Shown here: piece after piece, positions 57,385 to 64,000 of the stretch
How positions within the stretch are numbered: position 1 is the stretch's first letter
How the letters are laid out: every line of letters starts with the position of its first letter
NCBI GenBank assembly: GCA_040081265.1
Contig: JBEBGV010000007.1
Span: forward strand, 37,420-101,419
From: JBEBGV01 sp040081265
GTDB taxonomy: Bacteria > Acidobacteriota > Vicinamibacteria > Vicinamibacterales > UBA2999
DNA length: 64,000 nucleotides
Direction of reading: 5' to 3'
Notes under the pieces: model-generated
Databases searched by the model: none
What the model saw: the letters and a program-made list of their open reading frames with translations, nothing else
Told to the model about the DNA's origin: nothing
Made by a program: the position numbers and the translations under genes

Positions 57385-58788
57385 TCAGGTGAAGGTGACG
57401 ATGCCGGTAATCGCGGTGCGGTACGCCGCCGCGTCAAGCGCCTCGCGCCACCGATCGAGCGGCACCTTCGTGCCGACCAGCGCCGCGCCGTTGAACTGGC
57501 CCGTCTCGAACAATCGTGTCCACTGCGGCACGTCGCGCAGGCTCTGCGCTCCCGCCAGGTTACCGCCCATGTGCGTCTTGGTCCCGTTGGCCCAGCCGCC
57601 GGCCGGGAACGACACCATCGCTCCCATCGGGTGGCCGATGCCGCATGTGCGCATCACGCCGCCTGGCGGGCACAGCGTGAAGACGCTCTGGAGCACCTCC
57701 ATGCCGTGCGGCTCACGCGCGTAGCGCTCGACCCTCGGCATGAACCGCTCGCCACCCACGGCCTCGATGACGAAGTCGGGGCCGATCGACGCGGGATTGG
57801 CGCGGCCGCCCCCGAAGGGATTCTTCCCGGTCCAGTCGGTCATCTGCCGCAGCCGCGCGATCAGCGCGTTGGCGTCGGCAAACTCGTTCGGGTCGAGGAC
57901 CGCGGTGGCACCCACCTTCTGCGCGAGCTCGCGCCGGTAGCGGATCGGCTCGACGACGATGATTTGCGAGGCGCCCATGATGCGCGCGCCCTGCACGGCG
58001 GCGTTGCCGATCGGGCCTGCCCCGAACACCACCACGCTCGAGCCTGCTTCGACCGGTGCCCGCGCCATCGTCATGCCCAGCCCGGTCATCGCCACGCAGG
58101 CCAGGTTCGACAGTTCCGCAGCGTCGTACGTGCTGCGAATCGGCACGACCATCTCTTCCCATGCCACCGTCATTTCGGCGAAGCCGCCCAGGTTCCCTTG
58201 CGGCGCCACCACAGTGCCGTCGGCCATGGTCCCGGCGACGAGCGGCGGCCGGCCGGCCGCCGCCTGACAATTTGCGGCCCTGCCGCGCAGACACTGGTAG
58301 CACGTGCCGCAGTTGCCGGTGACGACGGCGATGATGCGATCGCCGGCCTGCACGCGCTTGACCTGCGGCCCGACTTCGACGACCGTCGCCACCGCGCCGT
58401 GGCCGAAGACGAACGGCACCATCGGCCCATTGCCGTTCAGGGCGCCGTTCAACTGCGAGTAACAGGCCTGTGCCGCCTCGACGCGGGCGACCACCTGGCG
58501 CGGATGAATGGCGGGCAGCGCCAATTCCTGAACGTCGAGCGCGGCGCCGTGGCGGACCAGCGCACGGTACTTCTGACCGGCGGTCTGCGATCGCCACTGC
58601 GTGAAGATGGCCGGGGTTTGTTGTGCGGGTGGCGCTGCTGGGACCGGCGCCTGCGCCTGCGCCAACGGCGTGCCGAGAATTGCGGCCGCGCCGCCACCAA
58701 CGAACGCGGCGGCGCCTTGCTTGAAGAGCGCACGACGTGCCGGCAGTTCTGGTTCGTCCGCACCGTACGGATACTGGTCGCCAGCCAT
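57385..58788 (-). CDS. Tat-exported zinc-dependent alcohol dehydrogenase
   Basis: A 467-residue MDR-family dehydrogenase with an N-terminal twin-arginine signal (ARRALFKQGAAAFVGGGAAA), so it would be exported folded with its cofactor. Structural-zinc cysteines are clear in GNCGTCYQCLRGRAANC. Catalytic-zinc ligands appear as C in QACYSQ, H in FGHGA and C in LACVAMTG. The usual Glu after the His is Gly. The nucleotide fold is SSVVVFGAGPIGNAAVQGAR. An exported NAD-type dehydrogenase is unusual. It lies 9 bases upstream of an NTF2-like gene and 65 bases downstream of an MBL gene. Confidence 0.85.
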   Translation of the reverse strand: MAGDQYPYGADEPELPARRALFKQGAAAFVGGGAAAILGTPLAQAQAPVPAAPPAQQTPAIFTQWRSQTAGQKYRALVRHGAALDVQELALPAIHPRQVVARVEAAQACYSQLNGALNGNGPMVPFVFGHGAVATVVEVGPQVKRVQAGDRIIAVVTGNCGTCYQCLRGRAANCQAAAGRPPLVAGTMADGTVVAPQGNLGGFAEMTVAWEEMVVPIRSTYDAAELSNLACVAMTGLGMTMARAPVEAGSSVVVFGAGPIGNAAVQGARIMGASQIIVVEPIRYRRELAQKVGATAVLDPNEFADANALIARLRQMTDWTGKNPFGGGRANPASIGPDFVIEAVGGERFMPRVERYAREPHGMEVLQSVFTLCPPGGVMRTCGIGHPMGAMVSFPAGGWANGTKTHMGGNLAGAQSLRDVPQWTRLFETGQFNGAALVGTKVPLDRWREALDAAAYRTAITGIVTFT

Positions 58789-58853
58789 GACTCCCCTCCC
58801 ATCTCGCCCGCTCGACGCGGGCGCTGCTGATGAACGGCCTGGGGTGGACCTCG

Positions 58854-59804
58854 CTACTGTCCGCGCAACTCCTGGAAGAGTGCGCCGAAATTACCGCCGG
58901 GACCGCCTCGTCCGCCCGTCAGCGTGTAGTCCTTGAACTTCTCCGGCAACCTCAACTCCGCGGCGGCCTGTTCAGGTGTCTTGTTCATTCGCAGGGATTC
59001 GCGCGCGTGCGCGAGGTACAGCCGATTGAATTCGCCGTAATCGACGAAGTCCTGCCAGGTCATCAGCGTGTCGGAATGACCGCCGATCACCGTGCTGACG
59101 TTCTGGATTCCCGTGCTTGCCTTGCCGAACGTGTCCCCATACGCCACGCCGCTGCCACCGTTGCCGCGGTCGATGATGGCGAGCGACTTGGTGGCAAACG
59201 CATCGCCGGTGTGCATGACACGCGCGTTTCTGAAGACCACGAAGGTGTCGCCGTTGGTATGGGCGGGACCGAAGTAGTACAGGTCGATCGCGTCGTTGCC
59301 GCCGAGGAGCGTCAGCTTGTCCTTGTAGGTGCGGTCCGGCAACCCCTGACGCGTGGCGGCGTCCTTGAAGGCGTCGAGCTTCATCATGTTGGCCGCGGTG
59401 TTTTCCTGGCTCACGATCTCGATCGACGCCGGGAAGAACGCGTTGCTGCCGGTGTGATCGCCGTGCGTGTGCGTGTTGATGATGTGCGTGATCGGCTTGT
59501 TCGTCACCTTCCTCACGCGGTCCAGGATGCCCTGGCCGTTGTCGGCGAGCTTGGTGTCGACGAGCACGACGCCGTTGGCGGTGATGAAGATCGCCGTGTT
59601 GCCCCCGGCTCCCCCCAGCCAGTAGAGGTTATCCGTGATCCTCTGTGGATCACCGAGCGGTGGGAATCCTGGACCGCGCCCCGGTCCGCCGGGCCGCCCC
59701 TGCGGCGGCGCGCCGGCCGGCGGCTGCTGCCCGACGACCATCCCTGCCGCTACGGTCAACATGGCCACGACGATCAGGCTTGCGTGAGTCAAGGTTCGCT
59801 TCAT
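58854..59804 (-). CDS. Exported metallo-beta-lactamase-fold hydrolase
   Basis: A 316-residue periplasmic MBL-fold protein: signal peptide (ASLIVVAMLTVAAGMVVG), Pro/Gly/Gln linker, then an intact metal site THTHGDHTGSN, with later ligands in MHTGDAFATKS and IGGHSDTLMT. It resembles the hydrolase at 62933-63862 over its full length. Substrate unknown; relatives are called glyoxalase II-like or quinoprotein-relay enzymes. It is the fourth gene in the operon, between an NTF2-like gene (56 bases upstream) and the dehydrogenase. Confidence 0.88.
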   Translation of the reverse strand: MKRTLTHASLIVVAMLTVAAGMVVGQQPPAGAPPQGRPGGPGRGPGFPPLGDPQRITDNLYWLGGAGGNTAIFITANGVVLVDTKLADNGQGILDRVRKVTNKPITHIINTHTHGDHTGSNAFFPASIEIVSQENTAANMMKLDAFKDAATRQGLPDRTYKDKLTLLGGNDAIDLYYFGPAHTNGDTFVVFRNARVMHTGDAFATKSLAIIDRGNGGSGVAYGDTFGKASTGIQNVSTVIGGHSDTLMTWQDFVDYGEFNRLYLAHARESLRMNKTPEQAAAELRLPEKFKDYTLTGGRGGPGGNFGALFQELRGQ

Positions 59805-59860
59805 TGCCGGGACCTTTCAAACGAATTGAGGAGACGTGAGGCCAACCGATGTCGGTTGAT

Positions 59861-61087
59861 TCAAGGAGCCGCCGGCGCGGCAGCCGGCGCACGGGCCGCA
59901 AGCGCTGCGTTCAGGGTCTGGCAAGCCGCCGAATTCGGGTTCGCCGCAGCGGCGGGACCGGACGCCTCGACCACCGAGTCCATCCACTCGACGATGAGAC
60001 CCCGCTGGACGCGGAAGAAGCCTGCCACCCGCATGGGTTGGCCATTGGCATCCACGCGGGTCGCCTCGGTGAGCACCATCGTGGTGAAGTCGGCGCCGAT
60101 CGGATAGAGCTCCTTCAGTTCGAGCTGACCACCGACGATCCCGCACACCGACCGCAGCAGGGCATCGTTGCCCCTGACGAGATCGGACGCGGGAGAGGTG
60201 CGAGACACCACGTCGGGGGCGATGAAGGCGGCCAGGAGCAGCGGGTTGCCGGCTTGCCAAGCCGCGTACCAGGCGCGGACAGCCTGTGCCGCCTGGGTCT
60301 CTTCCGCATTCATGGACTGTTGAGGCTTGGTCGTGCCGTAGCTCAGCGTGTGCACCGGCGCAGCGCCTCTGGTCGTATCCACCTCCGCGGCGGGGACGGG
60401 CGGCCAACCCGTGGCGATGGGACCTTGCGCGGCAGGCGCCCGCGGCGGTGTCTGCCCCGCACCACTCACCGGATAGCCCGTGCATTCCGCGCGAGTCGCC
60501 GGGTTGGAGGTCACCGAGGCCTGCCCGCCGGGTGCGTTGACGAGCGCGCCTATGCGGTTGATCGGTGCGTCCAGCCATTCGGTGACGAGGCCCGTGATCG
60601 GATTGACGCGCAGCAGGGTCGCCACTTCGACGGGGTAGCCGCCAAGGTTGCCACCCGAACCGGCAGGGGCATTGAGGTCCGTGCGCTTGTGCACCACGAG
60701 CACATCACGCGGCCCGCCAACGACGTACAGTTCGTCAAGCCGGAAGAAGCCAGGCGGCTGGCGCAGCGTGAAGTTGTAGCCCGAACAGTAAGCCTGGACG
60801 CCGCGCCTGAGCAGTTGCACCGGGTCGCTGCGGAAGATGACGTCGGGGTCGATCAGCCGCATGTGGGCGGCGAGATTGTGCACGTCGGTCGTCCGCATAT
60901 GCTCGATGACCACGGCGACGCCCTGCGCTTCCTGCGGCGTGTAGTCCATCAATGGCCGCTGGCCGTTGGTGTCGAAGCCCCGCGGTTGCGCCAGACCGCC
61001 GATGATGTTGCCCTGAGCCAGCGCACCGCCGGCGCCGAGGATCAGGGCCAATCCAACACTGGTGCACAACAGACTGAGCATTCGCAT
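59861..61087 (-). CDS. Exported tandem NTF2-like protein
   Basis: A 408-residue paralogue of 56167-57375. Signal peptide (LSLLCTSVGLALILGAGGALAQ), first domain DYTPQEAQGVAVVIEHMRTT...VTEWLDAP, second MNAEETQAAQAVRAWYAAWQ...IVEWMDSV, tail ANPNSAACQTL. The domains are joined by about 60 Pro/Ala-rich residues. Three such proteins in one block suggest functional diversification. It lies 45 bases downstream of the 598-residue NTF2-like gene and is in the same operon. Confidence 0.8.
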   Translation of the reverse strand: MRMLSLLCTSVGLALILGAGGALAQGNIIGGLAQPRGFDTNGQRPLMDYTPQEAQGVAVVIEHMRTTDVHNLAAHMRLIDPDVIFRSDPVQLLRRGVQAYCSGYNFTLRQPPGFFRLDELYVVGGPRDVLVVHKRTDLNAPAGSGGNLGGYPVEVATLLRVNPITGLVTEWLDAPINRIGALVNAPGGQASVTSNPATRAECTGYPVSGAGQTPPRAPAAQGPIATGWPPVPAAEVDTTRGAAPVHTLSYGTTKPQQSMNAEETQAAQAVRAWYAAWQAGNPLLLAAFIAPDVVSRTSPASDLVRGNDALLRSVCGIVGGQLELKELYPIGADFTTMVLTEATRVDANGQPMRVAGFFRVQRGLIVEWMDSVVEASGPAAAANPNSAACQTLNAALAARAPAAAPAAP

Positions 61088-61132
61088 CAGCGTGTCTCCC
61101 TAACTCCGTTCATCGTGAACAAGCGCGCGCGG

Positions 61133-62929
61133 CTAACGCACGGCCTGGGGTGGCACCGTGACGTTCGGTGCTTCTCCGGGGCGGACATCGGTCACGGTCA
61201 GATTCAACACTTCGCGCGCTGCCTCGGTCTGCACGATACGCGACGGGTAGCGGACGCCGTTGAACGCGCGGTAGGTCGACAACGCGACCTCGACGGGAAC
61301 ATTCTTCGTCGGATGTGTGGTGGTGATGCTCGTCAAGAGGCCACTCACGTCCAGCCTGCCTTCGTAACGCTGACCTTCCGGGGTCGTGAACCTGATCGCT
61401 CGATCACTGCCCTGCCCGCTCGCGGACGCAGCATACTGCAACGCGGCCGTCAGGAAGCCGGGCGGCGTGAGCAGGATCTGCATGCGGCGTGTCGGCGCGG
61501 CGCTGGCGGTTCGCAGCACCGGCCCACCGCGGCCCGGTCCGGGTGGGCCACCGCCGCGTCGGGCGGCACCGGCAGCGGGCGGTGCTCCACCAGGCGGCGC
61601 GCCACCACCGGGCGGGGTACCAGCAGCACCGGGTGCGCCGGCTCGACCGGGTCCGCCGCCTGGCGCCGCCGGCGGCGCAGCGCCGCGTGACGCTGGCGGC
61701 GCATCCCATGCCGTGTAGCCGCTGAGGAACTGCAGCTCCTCGGTGCCGTGCCGCAACGCCGTCCCGTCGGGGTTCGTGCGAACGATGCGCAGCCGCATCG
61801 CCGGCGAAAAGTCATAGGCCGCTTCGTAGCTTTGTACGATCGGTTGCGCGGCGTTGCCGCCCCACGCTTCAGCGGTGTCAGCCAGCGTACCGTTCGCGGT
61901 CACGGCAAACGACGTCAGTCCCCTGACACCCATCGCCTGCTGCGCTGCGTCAATCAGGGCCCGGGCATCCTGGGTGGCGGGCCTCTGCGCGGCGCCCGCC
62001 GCTGGCCGCGCCGCTGCGCGAGGCTGCGCGTCGAGCGGCACGTCGTACCACAGACGGATGCGACCGTTCTCAATCCAGAAGAACGCGGCGGTTGCGACCT
62101 CCTGCTGCCGGCCCTGGACCGTGCGCCGGTCGGTACGTCGTATCAACACTGCCGTGCCACGGGTGCCGCCGACAGCCAGCGATTCGCCGACGCGCATTTC
62201 AACGCCTGCCGCAATGTTGCCGCGACGAGTGCGCAGGAAGTGGTCCCTGCCGATCTCGGCGATCTGCTGCGGAAAGTTCGTGCTGAACTCGACGTCCTCC
62301 ACCATGTACGAGGCGACGCGATCGGCGTCCCTCGCATTCCACGCGCCGACCCATTGGTTGACCAATGCGAGCGCTGCCTGCTCGTCGGCGCGCCAGCTGT
62401 CGATCGGCGGCGCCTGATCCCGCGGCACCGGTGGAAACGTGACGGGGCCGTCGAGCCAGACGCGAATGCGTCCATCAACCACCCAGTAGAACACCGCGTT
62501 CACGAAAAAGACCCCCGGGCCACCGCCACGCCCGCCGAGCGTGGCGTACGGCCCGAAGCCCCCTTCATCGGTGCGCCGGTGCAGCACGGCCGTGCCGGCG
62601 GACCCGCCGATGGCGAGCTCGTCGAGCACGCGGAACTTGACCCCGCCGAGCGTGGCGGGACCATCCTGCTGGACGAAGCGGTCGCGTCCGCGCCACATGC
62701 CGTTCAGCGGATTGCCGGGGAAACCGCCCGACCAGAAGACGTCCTCGTCCATGAACGAGCCGACCAGCTCCGGGTTCTTCGCTTCCCATCCTCCGACCCA
62801 GCCGCGCACCACTCCGATGGCCGTCTGCTCAGAGGCCGAGAGCGTCGCCTGCCGGGTCTGTGCGAGCGGGGCGCTGACCAACCAGATGGTGACCAGGGAC
62901 GCGACGCCGAGAATCACCGTGCGCGACAT
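61133..62929 (-). CDS. Exported NTF2-like protein with Gly/Pro linker and C-terminal domain
   Basis: A 598-residue exported protein: signal peptide (ILGVASLVTIWLVSAPLAQ), two NTF2-like domains (ASEQTAIGVVRGWVGGWEAK...RIRVWLDGP; DEQAALALVNQWVGAWNARD...RIRLWYDVP), and a linker followed by a low-complexity Gly/Pro segment (PGAAGTPPGGGAPPGGAPPA). The C-terminal part (AAQQAMGVRGLTSFAVTANG...RFTTPEGQRYEGRLDVSGL) resembles outer-membrane lipoprotein-sorting or DUF4292-like beta domains. The start codon follows 3 bases after the MBL stop, so translation is probably coupled. Confidence 0.78.
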   Translation of the reverse strand: MSRTVILGVASLVTIWLVSAPLAQTRQATLSASEQTAIGVVRGWVGGWEAKNPELVGSFMDEDVFWSGGFPGNPLNGMWRGRDRFVQQDGPATLGGVKFRVLDELAIGGSAGTAVLHRRTDEGGFGPYATLGGRGGGPGVFFVNAVFYWVVDGRIRVWLDGPVTFPPVPRDQAPPIDSWRADEQAALALVNQWVGAWNARDADRVASYMVEDVEFSTNFPQQIAEIGRDHFLRTRRGNIAAGVEMRVGESLAVGGTRGTAVLIRRTDRRTVQGRQQEVATAAFFWIENGRIRLWYDVPLDAQPRAAARPAAGAAQRPATQDARALIDAAQQAMGVRGLTSFAVTANGTLADTAEAWGGNAAQPIVQSYEAAYDFSPAMRLRIVRTNPDGTALRHGTEELQFLSGYTAWDAPPASRGAAPPAAPGGGPGRAGAPGAAGTPPGGGAPPGGAPPAAGAARRGGGPPGPGRGGPVLRTASAAPTRRMQILLTPPGFLTAALQYAASASGQGSDRAIRFTTPEGQRYEGRLDVSGLLTSITTTHPTKNVPVEVALSTYRAFNGVRYPSRIVQTEAAREVLNLTVTDVRPGEAPNVTVPPQAVR

Positions 62930-62932
62930 CTG

Positions 62933-63862
62933 TCAGTCCTCGCTGAAGACAACCTGGAGAATCCGCTGCATGAACATCGGGTTCGGCGCCGCAAATCCCA
63001 CGTACTGTGCCGGAAGTCTGTAATCCATCGCCGCCTGCTCCACCGTCTTGCCGGCCGCCTTCTGCGCGCGCGCCCAGGCATAGAATTCCTTCGTCAGCGC
63101 CGAGAACTGCAGGAAGTCATTCCAGCTCAGCACGCCGCCATGGCCGGTGATGACGGTGTCGACATCCCTTATCTCCGAGGCGACACGGGTCAGCGTCTGC
63201 TCGAACCGGCGCGCGCTGCCACCGTTGGCCGTATCGATCAGTGTCAGCCCCTGGTTGAAGTTGTCGGCGCCGATCATCACGCGGTGGGCCGGGATGACGA
63301 TCCAGGCGTCGCCGTTGGTGCCGCCCTGCCCGAAGTAGTAGAGCTCGATGCGATCAGGCCCGGTGAACAGCGTCAGCCGATCCTGGAAGACATGCGTCGG
63401 AACGAACGCGGCGTTGGCGCCCTGGAACTGTTCCATCTTCTGCATGTTGGCGCGCGTGTTCACGTGGCTGACGACGCGGACCGCCGGCGGGAAGCCGGGG
63501 TTGTTGCCGGTGTGATCGGCGTGGCTGTGCGAGTTGATCACCGTCGCGACCGGCTCCGGGGTGATGCTGCGGATGGCGTCGAGCAGTGCCGGCCCGTTGC
63601 CGGCGAGCTTGGTGTCGATGACGACGACGCCGTTGTTGCGGGTGACAAACACGGTGGTGTTCCCACCACCGCCGCTGATGACGAACAGGTTGTCCTTGAG
63701 CTTCTGCACCTGCAGCATGGCCGGGGCCGGTGGCGCGCCCTGAGGAGCGCCGCCGGGCACAGCACCCTGTGGAGGCGCGCCGACAGGCGCCTGCGCCAGC
63801 GGCGCTGGCGACAGCAGCGTCGAGACGATGACGAAGCCGATGAGTGCGTGTCCACGAGTCAT
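62933..63862 (-). CDS. Exported metallo-beta-lactamase-fold hydrolase
   Basis: A 309-residue periplasmic MBL-fold protein: signal peptide (HALIGFVIVSTLLSPAPLAQ), linker GAPPQGAVPGGAPQGAPPAP, intact metal site NSHSHADHTGNN, with GADNFNQG and TGHGGVLS supplying later ligands. It is the first gene of a six-gene operon of exported proteins. The ATG at 63860-63862 has GAAGGAAGG 8 bases upstream; the GTG at 63895 is rejected. The upstream DNA to the window edge contains no other gene and should hold the operon promoter. Confidence 0.88.
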   Translation of the reverse strand: MTRGHALIGFVIVSTLLSPAPLAQAPVGAPPQGAVPGGAPQGAPPAPAMLQVQKLKDNLFVISGGGGNTTVFVTRNNGVVVIDTKLAGNGPALLDAIRSITPEPVATVINSHSHADHTGNNPGFPPAVRVVSHVNTRANMQKMEQFQGANAAFVPTHVFQDRLTLFTGPDRIELYYFGQGGTNGDAWIVIPAHRVMIGADNFNQGLTLIDTANGGSARRFEQTLTRVASEIRDVDTVITGHGGVLSWNDFLQFSALTKEFYAWARAQKAAGKTVEQAAMDYRLPAQYVGFAAPNPMFMQRILQVVFSED

Positions 63863-64000
63863 GGCACGACCTTCCTTCAAGAATTGGCCGGGCACAGTGT
63901 AGCGCGCTGCGCAAAGCGTCGCCGAGTTGTGAGTCTGTCGTTTTGTAGCGAAATGTTAAGACGCCGGCGGGCCCGGCGACCCACTGGAGAGGGAGGAGCG

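Noticed and set aside
56575..58830. 751-residue plus-strand open frame opposite the NTF2-like and dehydrogenase genes
   Set aside because: It is antisense to two clear genes, is rich in Arg/His/Ala without motifs, and has no ribosome-binding site.

Overview
The window is GC-rich, about 64 kb, and reads as one chromosomal stretch from an Acidobacteriota-type bacterium, most likely of the Vicinamibacteria (subdivision 6). That placement is inference from gene content: a DUF5916/CBM9-like outer-membrane protein, a DUF4139 protein, a carboxypeptidase-regulatory/TonB-type receptor, many exported NTF2-like and metallo-beta-lactamase-fold proteins, and no marker gene that would fix it. No rRNA, tRNA, insertion sequence or CRISPR array was found.

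Layout. 0-10.6 kb: an ABC exporter pair, a PilZ-like protein, purA, an ATPase with an inverted-repeat promoter, an RNase III carrying an extra N-terminal domain, an RsbU-type phosphatase, a cystathionine synthase/lyase, DedA, CutA and FtsB. 10.6-18.5 kb: a class V aminotransferase, DUF5916 and DUF4139 proteins, a sigma/anti-sigma pair and an exported esterase. 18.5-30.9 kb: a surface-polysaccharide locus (FkbM methyltransferase, two GT-C-like membrane proteins, a GT2, RfbF, an SDR epimerase, a sugar C-methyltransferase, a SAF-domain oxidoreductase, RfbC, an O-antigen ligase) with a ribbon-helix-helix/AT-hook protein in the middle. 30.9-37.3 kb: envelope proteins, including a three-gene operon of an exported kinase-like protein, a DUF4956 membrane protein and a PLD-family protein. 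37.4-44.7 kb: a scrappy region with a nucleotidyltransferase/antitoxin-like pair, an orphan addiction-module antitoxin, vapBC, YciH/SUI1, RecQ, a regulator gene damaged at both ends, and truncated duplicates. 45-64 kb: exported proteins, mostly in tight operons on the minus strand: four NTF2-like proteins, three MBL-fold proteins (one without its metal-binding histidines), a Tat-exported zinc alcohol dehydrogenase, a TolB-like propeller with a frameshifted C terminus, and a TonB-type receptor.

Two families of intergenic repeat run through the window and are its most unexpected structure. One is arrays of 7-base units (CTAGTTC/CTGGTTC/CTAGTTG and, separately, CTACCCA/GTAGGCx). The other is REP-like hairpins (GGCGGGTCC...GGACCCGCC or GCCGGGTCC...) attached to a CTACGTACGTAG core. 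Both sit at gene 3' ends, and at least eight genes take their stop codon from repeat sequence.

Starts were chosen from Shine-Dalgarno sequences, overlaps with neighbours and family N termini. Several lie downstream of the longest open frame, and uncertain ones are flagged in their entries.
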